64,000 nucleotides of DNA from Clostridium oryzae (GCF_002029235.1 NZ_MZGV01000001.1:62001-126000); one strand, 5' to 3'. Counted from the first letter of the stretch, positions 44,031 to 53,962 are shown. The notes: a model not told the origin generated them from the letters alone. Translations and numbers: made by a program.

Positions 44031-45356
44031 ATGAATCTATTAAAAAAAGTAAGTTCTGTTGCAGTATTCTCTATGTTTTTATTTACAACTTTAGTTCCTC
44101 AGACAGTGTATGCAGCAAATGCGTCAGCAGCCAATACAAATGACAGTATTCAAAATGCTACAAACGTAACTATTGGCAGTGAAGTTACAGGAACTGCAGC
44201 TACGGAGGATGAAGAAGAAAAGGATGAATATTTCCGATTTACTGTTCCTAGCAATGGAAATTTAACAGTTAATTTTAAACATGATGCTCTAAAGGGGTAT
44301 GATTCTGAGGATGGACTATTTGAATTAGAAATTATGGATGCTCAAGAAAATGTGTACAAGACTATTGATTCTTCAGAAAGTGACACAGCTGTTACTGGCA
44401 GTGTCGGGTTAAAAGCTGGAACATATTATGTTCATGTAAATTCTGAGTATGATGATGAATACACTAACCTTAAATACAGTTTCTCACTTAATTTGAATGT
44501 CAGTGATCTATATGAAAAAGAATATAATGACGATATAGATACTGCAAATCAGATTAATATTAACAATGAATATCATGGACAAATAAGTGACGAGGATGAT
44601 GGTGACTATTATAAATTTACTACAACTGCACCAGGGAAGGTTCAGCTGTATTTTAATCATGATAAAGTTACTAACAATAATTCATATTTATGGCGTATAG
44701 ATATAATGGATAAGGACAGTAATATTTATCAAACTCTTTATTCTGCAGGAGATAACAAGGAGGATTCAGTAGTTGTGGGTCTGCCTCAGGGAGAATATTA
44801 TATCTATGTATCAAGCTGTGATGATGGAAGTTACGACGACGATGATTATGACGATGACGATAGTTACAGCGATGGTTTTGCTGGAAGTGCAGATTATGCA
44901 TTGAAAGTTGGTTTCACGGCTGATGCTAATTATGAACAGGAATTTAATGATAGCGATGCTTCTGCTAATCCTATTGATTTGCAAAAAACGTACAGTGCAG
45001 CTATAAATTATAGAGGTTATGCAGATTATGATAATGATGAAGATGACGAAGATGATGAATCCAGTGATGTAGATTATTTCACCTTTAATCTTTCTAACTC
45101 TAAGAAAGTGAATATTAAATTTGGACATGAGAAGGTAAGAGGCGAATCTGATAATTTATGGGAAGTTCAGGTTAAAAATCATAATGGTAATACGGTTAAA
45201 GAGTATAATGTAGCAGGTAACAGCGGTACAAAAAATTATAAGATCAAGTTGAACAAAGGTAAATATTATATAACAGTTACTCAGGCAGATGGTGATTACT
45301 ACGATGATGATGATACAAGCTGTACAGATTTAAAATATACTGTTAGGGTTAACTAG
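44031..45356 (+). CDS. Secreted protein of three PPC domains, Asp-rich
   Basis: A 441-residue exported protein. The signal peptide (1-28) ends V-Y-A-A. Three bacterial pre-peptidase C-terminal (PPC) beta-sandwich domains follow at about 40-165, 170-300 and 305-441. Each opens with an N-D-x-x-x-x-A-N/T-x-I pattern and has Y-F-R/K-F-T and K-A/Q/K-G-T/E/K-Y-Y-V/I. Asp-rich loops such as Y-D-D-D-D-Y-D-D-D-D probably bind calcium. PPC domains are normally appendages of secreted proteases; here no catalytic domain is present, so it may be a free-standing wall or matrix protein. A good AAGGAGGA site precedes ATG 44031. Confidence 0.85.
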   Translation: MNLLKKVSSVAVFSMFLFTTLVPQTVYAANASAANTNDSIQNATNVTIGSEVTGTAATEDEEEKDEYFRFTVPSNGNLTVNFKHDALKGYDSEDGLFELEIMDAQENVYKTIDSSESDTAVTGSVGLKAGTYYVHVNSEYDDEYTNLKYSFSLNLNVSDLYEKEYNDDIDTANQININNEYHGQISDEDDGDYYKFTTTAPGKVQLYFNHDKVTNNNSYLWRIDIMDKDSNIYQTLYSAGDNKEDSVVVGLPQGEYYIYVSSCDDGSYDDDDYDDDDSYSDGFAGSADYALKVGFTADANYEQEFNDSDASANPIDLQKTYSAAINYRGYADYDNDEDDEDDESSDVDYFTFNLSNSKKVNIKFGHEKVRGESDNLWEVQVKNHNGNTVKEYNVAGNSGTKNYKIKLNKGKYYITVTQADGDYYDDDDTSCTDLKYTVRVN

Positions 45357-45363
45357 ATATTAG

Positions 45364-45396
45364 GAAGGGCCAGATGCGGTGTGCATCTGGCCCCTT
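45364..45396 (+). terminator. Terminator after the PPC-repeat gene
   Basis: The perfect arms gggccagatgc and gcatctggccc enclose a five-base loop, ending in cctt. Confidence 0.8.
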
Positions 45397-45413
45397 AACA
45401 TTTGTTTTAGAAG

Positions 45414-45470
45414 AATGTTGGTAGTTTTATATGTGGACAAGCACCTAGTCTACCAACATTCTTTTAAAAC
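45414..45470. repeat. Long palindrome in a convergent gap (family 3, copy 1)
   Basis: aagaatgttggtag and ctaccaacattctt are perfect 14-bp arms separated by about 27 nt. Related aatgttg-containing palindromes lie in the convergent gaps near 53.2 kb and 56.4 kb. Confidence 0.6.
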
Positions 45471-45590
45471 ATAGCTGAAGCCTGCTGCAGCTGATATACA
45501 AATTTGAACTGCCTATACAACAACATCCTTTTGTAACAGACATCTAGGCTTCATAAACTTCATAACTAGCAGCACCTGCCAACACTTTTG

Positions 45591-46754
45591 TTAAACAAAA
45601 GCTTTTATCGCTTTTTCCATACGACTTAATGCCTCAGCTAAAGTGCTTCTTGGGCAGGCTATATTTATTCTGATAAATTCTTTACCAGCAGCACCAAACA
45701 TTATTCCTTCATTAAACCACAGCTTGGCTTTTTCTAGAAAGAAATCCTTTAATTGGTCGCCTTTATAAGGAAGAGCGCTGCAATCAACCCAGGTCAGATA
45801 TGTACCCTCTAGATGAGCAACTTTTAACTCAGGGAGTTTTTCTTCTAGAAATTCCTTTAAAAATTCATAATTTCCATAGAGATATTTTATAAGTTCATCA
45901 AGCCACTGCTCTCCTTGGTTGTAGGCTGCTATGGCAGCAGTGATAGCAAAGGAAGTAGGTTCACCAATAGTATTTCTTGCAAATGCTGCTTCTACCTTAG
46001 TTCTTAGTTTTTCATTAGGAACTATTATGTTAGAGATCTGAAGTCCTGCAAGATTAAAAGTCTTGCTTGGTGCAGTACAGGTTATTGAATTATTTAAAAA
46101 TTCCTCTGAGATTGAAGCGAAGGGGATATGTACATTTGGAGAATAAACAAGATCGCAATGAATCTCATCGGAAATAACAATAACATTATGCTTCAAACAT
46201 ATATCGCCGATTTTTCTTAATTCATCTTCTGTCCAGACTCTTCCTACAGGGTTATGAGGACTGCATAGAATCATAACCTTAACATTATTAGCTGCTATTT
46301 TTTGTTCTAAATCTTCAAAATCCATGCAATATTTTCCGTTAATAACCTTAAGTGGATTTTCAATTAAATCACATTTATTATTCTTTATAACTTTATAAAA
46401 AGGATGATAAACAGGAGTTTGAAGTAGCACTTTATCACCAGGCTTAGTGATACCTTCTAAGATTATATTAAGTGCTGTAACTATTCCGGGACTGAAAACT
46501 ATCCAATCCTTTTTAATTGACCAATTATGTCTTCTTTTCCACCAATTACATATAGCATCATAGTACTCTTGTGGAAGAATATTATATCCGAAAATTCCTT
46601 CTTCTGCTTTTTTAACTAAAGCATCAGTAACTGCTGGTGGAACTTTAAAATCCATATCGGCTACCCATAAAGGCAGAACATCAGAATCTTCGGAGCTCCA
46701 CTTTACAGAGTTTGTTTTCCTACGTTCATATATTTCATCAAAATTGTAGTGCAT
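45591..46754 (-). CDS. patB: PatB/MalY-type aminotransferase (cystathionine beta-lyase)
   Basis: A 387-residue fold-type I PLP enzyme of normal length. It shows W-V-A-D-M-D-F-K near residue 30, C-S-P-H-N-P-V-G-R-V-W near 164, I-S-D-E-I-H-C-D near 196 and the PLP lysine in A-P-S-K-T-F-N-L-A-G near 232. PatB/MalY members cleave cystathionine or cysteine to pyruvate, ammonia and a thiol in the cytoplasm. It stands alone on the minus strand with a strong GGAGGGGG ribosome site. Transamination rather than lyase activity cannot be excluded. Confidence 0.9.
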   Translation of the reverse strand: MHYNFDEIYERRKTNSVKWSSEDSDVLPLWVADMDFKVPPAVTDALVKKAEEGIFGYNILPQEYYDAICNWWKRRHNWSIKKDWIVFSPGIVTALNIILEGITKPGDKVLLQTPVYHPFYKVIKNNKCDLIENPLKVINGKYCMDFEDLEQKIAANNVKVMILCSPHNPVGRVWTEDELRKIGDICLKHNVIVISDEIHCDLVYSPNVHIPFASISEEFLNNSITCTAPSKTFNLAGLQISNIIVPNEKLRTKVEAAFARNTIGEPTSFAITAAIAAYNQGEQWLDELIKYLYGNYEFLKEFLEEKLPELKVAHLEGTYLTWVDCSALPYKGDQLKDFFLEKAKLWFNEGIMFGAAGKEFIRINIACPRSTLAEALSRMEKAIKAFV

Positions 46755-46907
46755 AAAATTACCCCCTCCATAAGCTTATGAATACAATTATATCTTATTT
46801 TACATAAATATAATTGTATATTTTTTGTTACAAAACAATGGAAACGTTGCAATGAATGTTAATTTAGTGTAAAATTTTTAAGTAAATAAAATGGGAGAGG
46901 TGCATAA

Positions 46908-47402
46908 ATGAAAAAATTATTTTTAGTTTCCATGTGCTTTGTACTGATTTTGAGTTTATTCGGGTGCCAAAAAAAGGATAACATACAGACTATAAACTAT
47001 GACAATGGTGCCAAATATGTTGGACAAGTTAAAAATGGACAACCTAATGGCAAGGGAAAAATGACTTATGCTTCAGGCGATTCTTTAAAAGGCACATTTG
47101 TAAACGGGGTAATTCAAGGCAAAGGTGTTGCTAAAGATGCTAAAGGCGGAGTGTACGAAGGAAATTTCGTTGATGGCAAGATGAGTGGCAAAGGTGTACT
47201 TACCTCCAAAGAAAAAGGCTATACATACACCGGAAATTTTAGTGAAGGTAAATTTAATGGAGAAGGCGTTTTGAAATTTAAAGATGGAAGGACAATGAAG
47301 GGATCCTTTAAAGATGGACAACTAAACACTGAAACTTATGGAGATAGCGATAGTTCTGATAGCTCCAGCTCCTATAGTACAGCGACTACTAGTGGAAATT
47401 AG
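46908..47402 (+). CDS. MORN-repeat lipoprotein
   Basis: A 164-residue protein. The signal sequence ends in the lipobox L-F-G-C at about residues 17-20. Five MORN-like repeats follow (Y-V-G-Q-V-K-N-G-Q-P-N-G-K-G-K-M and similar Y/F-x-G-x-F/V-x-x-G-x-x-x-G-x-G units) between about 35 and 140, then a Ser/Thr-rich tail. Bacterial MORN proteins are surface or periplasmic; their ligands are mostly unknown. It is the first gene of the + strand block leading to the SLAP and secA2 genes, but a terminator follows it. Confidence 0.85.
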   Translation: MKKLFLVSMCFVLILSLFGCQKKDNIQTINYDNGAKYVGQVKNGQPNGKGKMTYASGDSLKGTFVNGVIQGKGVAKDAKGGVYEGNFVDGKMSGKGVLTSKEKGYTYTGNFSEGKFNGEGVLKFKDGRTMKGSFKDGQLNTETYGDSDSSDSSSSYSTATTSGN

Positions 47403-47462
47403 AAAAAGCAATAATTTATTTGTAAACTTTGATTATTAATGGTAAAATAAATATATAAAAAT

Positions 47463-47492
47463 AAGGCTAGGTTATAACCTAAGCCTTTTTTA
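47463..47492 (+). terminator. Terminator after the MORN lipoprotein gene
   Basis: aaggctaggt pairs with acctaagcctt around tata, followed by a run of T. Confidence 0.85.
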
Positions 47493-47507
47493 AAATGGAG
47501 GATGGAC

Positions 47508-48311
47508 ATGGCTGAAAGAGAAATAAAGCTCTTCTTGCCTGAACAGGTAAAGGCAGATACGTCGTCATTTAGAATGGGACTTATGGAAGAGGAAGTTAAA
47601 GAAATAAATGAAAAATTCCCTTTAGAAGAGAACAGCGTTAACATACAGCTTGCATATGCAAATGAAACAGATGAGGGACTTGAAGTTTCGTTTTACATAA
47701 GAAGTACAATGAAAAATAATATTAATTTTGAAATAATACCATTAGAGCTTATAAAAGATGGACAAGTAGTTGGAAGTCAGGTTTTTAATTTATCTGCCAT
47801 TGGAAATGTTCCGGCTTATTCAGCAGTTCCTTATACAGTTGAGTTTGATAAAAAAAGTTTAAAGACAGATGATTTTAGCGATTTGAAGGTTGTGTTTTCA
47901 CAGGCCAATGCTCTAAAGGCACTTAAAACGTTAGATTTAGATATATCAAATATACCTGAGCAGCTTCAATATAAGTATAAGAAGCAGCTTGAGGAATATT
48001 CAAAATCACTTCCGAGAGTTAGAAAAGATTCTATAGATTTGCATGTATACACTGTAAGTTTTGATGAAGATAAGAATCTTGATGTAGTAATGCTTATACG
48101 AAATGGATATGACAAGGAAATAAAGATTGAAAAATTTCCTATAACCATATATGATAAAAATAATACGGTTATATATACTGGCGAATATTATTCAGAGGAA
48201 GGAATCGTTATTTCTGCTTCAACCTCAAAACTTATAACAATTACCTTTGATGAAGTGTTTTTATTGAACAACGAAGGAGATTTAAGTGAGTTTAGAGTAG
48301 AGTTTAAATAA
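47508..48311 (+). CDS. SLAP-domain S-layer assembly protein (SlaP-like)
   Basis: A 267-residue cytoplasmic-looking protein without signal peptide or membrane span. It holds two SLAP-type beta domains at about residues 35-145 and 175-267. Each has V-N-I-Q-L-A-Y-A / I-D-L-H-V-Y-T-V strands, a charge-rich centre and an S-x-L-x-x-x-x-V-x-F end. SLAP proteins occur next to SecA2; in Bacillus anthracis SlaP and SecA2 are needed to secrete S-layer proteins. A secA2-like gene lies 365 nt downstream, which supports the call. ATG 47508 is preferred to ATG 47502 because GGAGG (47497-47501) needs the spacing. Confidence 0.78.
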   Translation: MAEREIKLFLPEQVKADTSSFRMGLMEEEVKEINEKFPLEENSVNIQLAYANETDEGLEVSFYIRSTMKNNINFEIIPLELIKDGQVVGSQVFNLSAIGNVPAYSAVPYTVEFDKKSLKTDDFSDLKVVFSQANALKALKTLDLDISNIPEQLQYKYKKQLEEYSKSLPRVRKDSIDLHVYTVSFDEDKNLDVVMLIRNGYDKEIKIEKFPITIYDKNNTVIYTGEYYSEEGIVISASTSKLITITFDEVFLLNNEGDLSEFRVEFK

Positions 48312-48450
48312 CCTTTAAGAATGCTGAAATAAAAAAAATTAGTAATATTGCATAAAAAACTCTTCAGTTTTTTGTGCGTTTGTAGTATAATAAAAAAAGG
48401 AAGATATTTTATACATTTGCGAAATAAGAGCAAACACTCTTGCTTCTATT

Positions 48451-48500
48451 TAGATAATAGTAAAAGCCGACTGCAGAAGTCGGCTTTTGCTATTGTCTAA
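48451..48500 (+). terminator. Very stable terminator-like hairpin after the SLAP gene
   Basis: The perfect inner arms aaaagccgact (48462-48472) and agtcggctttt (48478-48488) are extended by tagataatag/ctattgtcta, giving over 20 bp. It can work in both directions. Confidence 0.8.
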
Positions 48501-48594
48501 ACTTTTTAAGGCAGACTAAAGTATTAAGCTGCCTAATTGAATTACTATGCTAATTACTTTATTTATGAGGTGTCTTTGTTTTACAGTCGTAATT

Positions 48595-48626
48595 GTTACA
48601 GTTTTATTAAAAAACTGTACTTTTTT
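48595..48626 (+). terminator. Intrinsic terminator in the secA2 leader (possible attenuator)
   Basis: gttacagtttt (48595-48605) pairs with aaaactgtac (48611-48620) with one bulge and is followed by six T. It stands only 50 nt before the secA2 start codon. An upstream copy of ttacagt (near 48582) could compete for the same arm. No other gene is seen in 48312-48675. Confidence 0.55.
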
Positions 48627-48675
48627 CTTATTAAACGGTAAAATGGTAAATGAATAATTGAGACGAGGTGTAGTT

Positions 48676-51267
48676 ATGAGTGGCGCATTTAGTATATTTG
48701 GAAGCTATAGTGAAAGAGAAATAAAAAGGTTAAAACCAATAATAAATAAAATAGACAGCTTTGGGAATGCTATGGAGGGACTTACGGATGATGAACTAAA
48801 AGCTAAAACTGATGAATTTAGGAAGAGGATTGAAGACGGTGAAGGTATTGACAGAATACTTCCAGAAGCTTTTGCAGTGGTAAGAGAGGCTGCCTATAGA
48901 GTGCTGAAAATGAAGCATTATGAAGTACAGCTTATGGGCGGAATAATACTTCATCAAGGAAGAATTGCAGAAATGAAGACAGGAGAAGGTAAAACTCTTG
49001 TGGCTACGCTTCCTGCTTATTTAAATGCTCTTGAAGGAAAAGGTGTACATATTATTACAACTAATGATTACCTTGCAGAAAGAGATAGAAATGAAATGGG
49101 ACAGATTTTTGAATTTCTTGGTCTTACCGTAGGGGTTATCCTTCACGATATGGAACCAGAACAGAGAAGAGCAGCCTATAATGCAGATATAACATATGGT
49201 ACAAACAATGAGCTGGGCTTTGATTATCTTAGAGATAACATGGCGGTTAACAAGGAAGAGAGAGTTCAGCGAGGCTTATATTATGCTATTGTAGATGAAA
49301 TAGATTCTATATTGATTGATGAGGCGAGAACCCCGCTAATTATAGCAGGTGAAGGTGATGAGCCTTCAGATATATATTATACCTGTGATAAGCTTGTTAA
49401 GACATTCAAAAAAGGAGAACATTTCAGTGTAGATGAGAAGAGGAAGGCAGTTACACTTGATGATGCTGGAATAGAGATAGTAGAAAATACTTTTGGTCTT
49501 AAGAATTATGCTGATATAGAGAATAGGCTTATACAGCATCATATAATTCAGGCATTGAAAGCTAATTATACAATGTTAAGGGACAGAGATTATATAGTTA
49601 AAGATGATGAAGTTATCATTGTTGATGAATTCACAGGAAGAGTTATGGAAGGAAGAAGATTCAGTGAGGGTCTTCATGAAGCTATTGAAGCAAAGGAAGG
49701 CATGAAAATAAATAATGAATCTAAAACTTTAGCTACTATAACCCTTCAGAATTACTTTAAAATTTATGAAAAACTATCTGGAATGACAGGTACTGCCGCA
49801 ACAGAAGAAATGGAATTTAGAGAGATATATAACCTGGATGTTGTAGTTATTCCTACTAATAAGCCAATTCAGAGAATTGACTATGATGATGTTGTATATA
49901 GGACAACAAGAGCAAAGTATAATGCAATTATAAATGAAATTGAAGAGAGTTATAAAAAAGGTCAGCCTGTACTAGTTGGAACATCTTCTGTAGCTAAATC
50001 TGAAGATATATCCTTCCTTCTTAAAAGAAAAGGAATTAAACATAATGTACTTAATGCTAAGAATCATGCTAAAGAAGCAAAGATTGTAGAGAAAGCAGGG
50101 CAACTTGGTGCTGTTACTATAGCTACTAATATGGCAGGTAGAGGAACAGACATAAAGCTTGGTGAAGGTGTAGCAGAAGTAGGCGGACTTAAGGTTATCG
50201 GTACAGATAAGCATGAATCAAGAAGAATAGATAACCAGCTCAGAGGACGTTCAGGACGTCAGGGCGATCCTGGATGCTCGAGGTTTATTATATCGCTTGA
50301 AGATGAACTTATGGAGAGGTTTGTACCTGAAAGATTTAAGGAGCTTTACGATAAAATAGCAGAAAATGATAGTATGCCGCTACAGAGTAAATGGGTCACC
50401 AGAGCAGTAGAAACAGCTCAGAAATCTGTAGAAGGGGATAATTTTTACACTAGAAAGAATCTTGTTTCATATGATGACGTTGTAAATGTACAACGACAGA
50501 TAATATACGATGAAAGAAACAAGGTGCTTGATGGTGAAGATGTAGAAGAAGATATTCTTGACATGGCGAAGACCGTTATTAATAAAACAGTAACGGATTA
50601 CGTAGGAACACAAGAAGAGGAAGAAGAAGCAGATGAATTCAAGCAGCAGCTTGATAAAATCATATCAGCAACAGAGGATATATGTATTGATAAAGGTTCG
50701 ATTTCCGCAGATGAAATGAAGAAAATGTCCAATGCAGAGATTGAAAACTTAATTTATGAAAAAGCGATGGATATATACGAAAAAGCCAAGCAGAAGCTAG
50801 GCGAAGAGGAAATTAAATCCTTAGGAAGGGTTATTTTGCTGAAGGTAGTTGACGAAAAATGGGTAGATCATATAGATGATATGGAATTTTTGAAGCAGGG
50901 TATTGGACTTAGATCTTACAAACAGGTAGATCCAGTTCAGTGTTTCCAAATGGAGGCTTCAGAGATGTTTGACAGCATGGTGTACAGCATCAAATTCAAT
51001 ACTGTCAGAAACTTATTCCTTAATTTATTAGCAAGGTTAAATGGAAATGGGCAGCCTGAAGAGCTAGAAGATGATGAGCTTGATGATGAAATAGAAGATT
51101 TTGAAGATATTGATGAAGAAGAAATGATAGATGAATCAGCGGCTGCTGAAGAAACTGAAGAACAACAAGAGTTTCAGCGTTTGCTTAATGAAATGGAAGC
51201 TATTGAGCAGGAAGAAACTGAGAAGGAAAAAGAAGCAGAAACTGAACAAGAAGCAGACAATCAATAA
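48676..51267 (+). CDS. secA2: SecA2-like preprotein translocase ATPase
   Basis: An 863-residue SecA-family motor. The Walker A is in M-K-T-G-E-G-K-T near residue 103, the DEAD-type motif [14 protein letters not shown] near 208, [14 protein letters not shown] near 175, and N-M-A-G-R-G-T-D-I near 487. The last 100 residues are Glu/Asp-rich and lack the Cys/His zinc motif that ends housekeeping SecA. With the SLAP gene upstream and S-layer genes nearby, it is best taken as the accessory SecA dedicated to surface proteins. If no other secA exists in the genome it would instead be the main one. ATG 48676 follows GAGGTG by 5 nt. Confidence 0.8.
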   Translation: MSGAFSIFGSYSEREIKRLKPIINKIDSFGNAMEGLTDDELKAKTDEFRKRIEDGEGIDRILPEAFAVVREAAYRVLKMKHYEVQLMGGIILHQGRIAEMKTGEGKTLVATLPAYLNALEGKGVHIITTNDYLAERDRNEMGQIFEFLGLTVGVILHDMEPEQRRAAYNADITYGTNNELGFDYLRDNMAVNKEERVQRGLYYAIVDEIDSILIDEARTPLIIAGEGDEPSDIYYTCDKLVKTFKKGEHFSVDEKRKAVTLDDAGIEIVENTFGLKNYADIENRLIQHHIIQALKANYTMLRDRDYIVKDDEVIIVDEFTGRVMEGRRFSEGLHEAIEAKEGMKINNESKTLATITLQNYFKIYEKLSGMTGTAATEEMEFREIYNLDVVVIPTNKPIQRIDYDDVVYRTTRAKYNAIINEIEESYKKGQPVLVGTSSVAKSEDISFLLKRKGIKHNVLNAKNHAKEAKIVEKAGQLGAVTIATNMAGRGTDIKLGEGVAEVGGLKVIGTDKHESRRIDNQLRGRSGRQGDPGCSRFIISLEDELMERFVPERFKELYDKIAENDSMPLQSKWVTRAVETAQKSVEGDNFYTRKNLVSYDDVVNVQRQIIYDERNKVLDGEDVEEDILDMAKTVINKTVTDYVGTQEEEEEADEFKQQLDKIISATEDICIDKGSISADEMKKMSNAEIENLIYEKAMDIYEKAKQKLGEEEIKSLGRVILLKVVDEKWVDHIDDMEFLKQGIGLRSYKQVDPVQCFQMEASEMFDSMVYSIKFNTVRNLFLNLLARLNGNGQPEELEDDELDDEIEDFEDIDEEEMIDESAAAEETEEQQEFQRLLNEMEAIEQEETEKEKEAETEQEADNQ

Positions 51268-51287
51268 AACTAATAGGAGGTATTCTA

Positions 51288-52343
51288 ATGAAGACATATC
51301 TGGTTACCGGAGGAGCTGGTTTTATAGGCTCAAATTTTGTGAAATATATGCTTGAAAAGTATGACGACATTAGCATCATCAATCTTGATAAGCTGACTTA
51401 TGCAGGAAATCTAGAAAATCTTGATTCGGTGAAAGATGATAAAAATTACACTTTTGTTCATGGTGATATATGTGACAGCACACTAGTAGAAAAAATATTT
51501 GCAGATCACGATATAGATTATGTAGTTAATTTTGCAGCAGAATCACACGTTGACAGAAGCATAAGAGAACCAGAGGTGTTTGTAAAAACAAATATTCTCG
51601 GAACAGTAACACTGCTTAATGCAGCTAAAAATGCTTGGGCTGATGGTGATAGCTTCAAGTCAGGAAAGAAGTTTTTACAGGTAGCTACAGACGAAGTGTA
51701 TGGAGCACTTGGAAGTACAGGCTTTTTTACTGAAACTACGCCACTTAATCCTCATAGTCCTTATTCTGCAAGTAAGGCTTCTGCAGACCTAGTGGTAAAG
51801 TCATATTATGATACTTATAAGATGCCCATAAATATAACAAGATGTTCCAATAATTATGGCCCATATCAATTTCCGGAAAAGCTTATTCCGCTTATGATAA
51901 ATAATTGCCTAAATCATAAAAAACTTCCAATATACGGCGATGGACTAAATGTAAGAGACTGGCTCTATGTTGAAGACCATTGCAAGGCAATAGATATAGT
52001 AATTAATAAAGGTGTATTGGGTGAAGTCTATAATGTTGGCGGACACAATGAAAGAACCAACATTCAGATCATTGAAACAGTAATAGATTATATAAACAAA
52101 AATGTTGATTCATCTGTTGATAGATCTCTTATGGAGTTTGTTGAAGACAGAAAAGGTCATGACAGAAGATATGCCATCGACCCAGCTAAAATAAAAGCAG
52201 AGTTAGGCTGGGAACCGGAGACATGTTTTGAGGATGGAATCGTATTAACTATTGAGTGGTATGTAAAAAATAAAAAATGGATGGAAAATGTAACTAGTGG
52301 CGCATATCAGAATTATTATAATGAGTATTACAAAGGCATTTAA
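51288..52343 (+). CDS. rfbB: dTDP-glucose 4,6-dehydratase
   Basis: A 351-residue extended SDR of normal RmlB length. It has the NAD motif G-G-A-G-F-I-G-S-N-F at residues 7-16, A-A-E-S-H-V-D-R-S-I near 85, the catalytic T-D-E-V-Y-G near 137-142 and Y-S-A-S-K-A near 169. It makes dTDP-4-keto-6-deoxyglucose in the cytoplasm, step two of dTDP-rhamnose synthesis. It follows secA2 by 20 nt with its own AGGAGG site, so the two may be co-transcribed. The other rfb genes are elsewhere in the window. Confidence 0.95.
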   Translation: MKTYLVTGGAGFIGSNFVKYMLEKYDDISIINLDKLTYAGNLENLDSVKDDKNYTFVHGDICDSTLVEKIFADHDIDYVVNFAAESHVDRSIREPEVFVKTNILGTVTLLNAAKNAWADGDSFKSGKKFLQVATDEVYGALGSTGFFTETTPLNPHSPYSASKASADLVVKSYYDTYKMPINITRCSNNYGPYQFPEKLIPLMINNCLNHKKLPIYGDGLNVRDWLYVEDHCKAIDIVINKGVLGEVYNVGGHNERTNIQIIETVIDYINKNVDSSVDRSLMEFVEDRKGHDRRYAIDPAKIKAELGWEPETCFEDGIVLTIEWYVKNKKWMENVTSGAYQNYYNEYYKGI

Positions 52344-52439
52344 GTTTTAGAATTAAGTAACATAAATACCTTAAATACCCTAAATTGATGTCGATTCTGT
52401 TACAGAATTTATTTAACATAAACTTTAGGGGGAGAAGTA

Positions 52440-53120
52440 TTGAGAAATTTAGGAAGAGTTTTATTAGTGTTGTTTACGTTGTTTACAACACTTGGATTTA
52501 AAAGTGTAGAGGCTAAGGGTATTAAGTGTGGTACTTATTTACCAACAATAAAAGTTATGCTTGTGGATTCAGCAAACGGAACTACTAATAGAATTGGCAG
52601 ATCACCGAGATATAAAATAAAGTTTGCTATAGACATTGGACATAATACTCCTCATGATACAGGTGCAAGGGGAATTAGATCAGAGGATGAACTAACTAGA
52701 GAAGTCGGAAAAAGAGTGATAAGGAAACTAAGGGCGTTAGGTTATGCTGTTGTATCAACGTTACCATCGACCTCTAAAAGTCAGATAGATTCATTTAAGC
52801 AGAGAGTGGATATAGCAAACAAAAATAAGGTAGATTATTTTGTTTCTATTCATTTTAATTGTGGAGGGGGACAAGGCTCTGAGGTTTTCTATTACTCTTC
52901 AGCAGGCAAGAGGTTGGCGAAAAATGTGGTTAATCAGTTAGCAGCTTTAGGATATAGAAACAGAGGAGTTAGGTGTGACAAGCAACACTATGTATTGAAA
53001 CATACCAAAGCAAAGGCTATACTTATTGAATGTGCTTTTGTAGATTCAGAGAGTGATATGGCAAGGTACAATGCCGATAGGATGGCACAAGCTATCGTGA
53101 ATGGATTAATCCAAGCATAA
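52440..53120 (+). CDS. Secreted N-acetylmuramoyl-L-alanine amidase (Amidase_3)
   Basis: A 226-residue exported zinc amidase. The signal peptide (1-25) ends S-V-E-A-K. The zinc ligands are in D-I-G-H-N near residue 64, R-S-E-D-E-L near 81 and S-I-H-F-N near 137. The catalytic Glu is in L-I-E-C-A-F-V-D near 196. It cuts the bond between MurNAc and the peptide stem. There is no separate wall-binding domain, so it may be a spore- or growth-related hydrolase with a broad reach. The start is TTG 52440 after GGGGGAGA. Confidence 0.88.
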   Translation: MRNLGRVLLVLFTLFTTLGFKSVEAKGIKCGTYLPTIKVMLVDSANGTTNRIGRSPRYKIKFAIDIGHNTPHDTGARGIRSEDELTREVGKRVIRKLRALGYAVVSTLPSTSKSQIDSFKQRVDIANKNKVDYFVSIHFNCGGGQGSEVFYYSSAGKRLAKNVVNQLAALGYRNRGVRCDKQHYVLKHTKAKAILIECAFVDSESDMARYNADRMAQAIVNGLIQA

Positions 53121-53140
53121 ATAAAGTTTAAAAGAGTGAA

Positions 53141-53174
53141 GGCTCTATTCTTGTGATGTGGCGAGAATAGAGCC
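53141..53174 (+). terminator. Terminator after the amidase gene
   Basis: The perfect 11-bp arms ggctctattct (53141-53151) and agaatagagcc (53164-53174) end in ttgctc. Confidence 0.75.
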
Positions 53175-53183
53175 TTGCTCAAT

Positions 53184-53278
53184 GTTACAGAAAACTGTTG
53201 TTACAGAAGAATGTTGTTTTTATGTACAAGCCCTCCAATAACAACACTTTTGTGAAACAACAATTTTCTGTAACAGAG
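53184..53278. repeat. Long palindrome in a convergent gap (family 3, copy 2)
   Basis: gttacagaaaactgttgtt and aacaacaattttctgtaac form 19-bp arms with one mismatch. Inside lie agaatgttgtt and aacaacactttt. It is similar in plan to the gaps at 45.4 and 56.4 kb. Confidence 0.6.
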
Positions 53279-53350
53279 CTCCATGCAGAAAAAGCAATAA
53301 TAACAGCACCTTTTCATTAACATAAAAAAATTTGTAGCTAGAAAATATAT

Positions 53351-53962
53351 CTAATAAGCATTGTCTCGCATCAGTACGCATACTAACGTGCTACACAGAA
53401 TTTTGAAATCCTCATATAATGAAAAATTGTCGATATATTCTAAATCATAATCAATAGTCTCACTTAAAGTGAGAGCGCTTCTTCCATTAATTTGCGCAAG
53501 TCCTGTAATTCCAGGAGTCATGATAAGCCTTTTTTTATAACGTTTAGGGTATTTAGCAACAATTTCTGGAATTTCTGGACGAGGCCCAACTAAACTCATA
53601 TTTCCAATAAGTACATTAACGAGCTGCGGTAATTCGTCTAAGCTTGTTTTTCTAAGAAATCTCCCTATTCTCGTTATCCGATTGTCATCTTTGTGCTGGA
53701 AAATAAAATCATCTATACATTCTGTATTGATTTCATATTGATAATTAACACTCGTATCTTGCAGCATAGTTCTAAACTTATATATTTTAAATTCTTTGCC
53801 CATCTTTCCAACTCTAGTTTGTATAAATAAGTAGTTTCCTGGCGAATCTAATTTTATTAATAATGCTATCATCATAAAGAGGGGAAACAGCAGTATTAAT
53901 AGTAACAGTGAAACTACTATGTCAAACCATCTTTTTAGTAATAGTTCAGTTTTTTTTCTCAT
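53351..53962 (-). CDS. Undecaprenyl-phosphate sugar phosphotransferase, short form
   Basis: A 203-residue protein that is only the catalytic domain of the polyprenyl glycosylphosphotransferase family. One membrane hairpin lies near residues 12-40 (W-F-D-I-V-V-S-L-L). Then come I-Q-T-R-V-G, Y-K-F-R-T-M, R-K-T-S-L-D-E-L-P-Q-L and N-M-S-L-V-G-P-R-P-E, and a final G-I-T-G-L-A-Q-I-N-G-R. It attaches a sugar-1-phosphate to undecaprenyl phosphate, possibly a different sugar from the long-form enzyme at 2386. It lies alone on the minus strand, so it may start a second glycan, such as a protein-linked or capsule-like one. Confidence 0.88.
   Translation of the reverse strand: MRKKTELLLKRWFDIVVSLLLLILLFPLFMMIALLIKLDSPGNYLFIQTRVGKMGKEFKIYKFRTMLQDTSVNYQYEINTECIDDFIFQHKDDNRITRIGRFLRKTSLDELPQLVNVLIGNMSLVGPRPEIPEIVAKYPKRYKKRLIMTPGITGLAQINGRSALTLSETIDYDLEYIDNFSLYEDFKILCSTLVCVLMRDNAY

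Noticed and set aside
46845-46858. CcpA (cre) site before the MORN lipoprotein gene
   Set aside because: tggaaacgttgcaa fits only in part, and one of the fixed positions of the right half is wrong.
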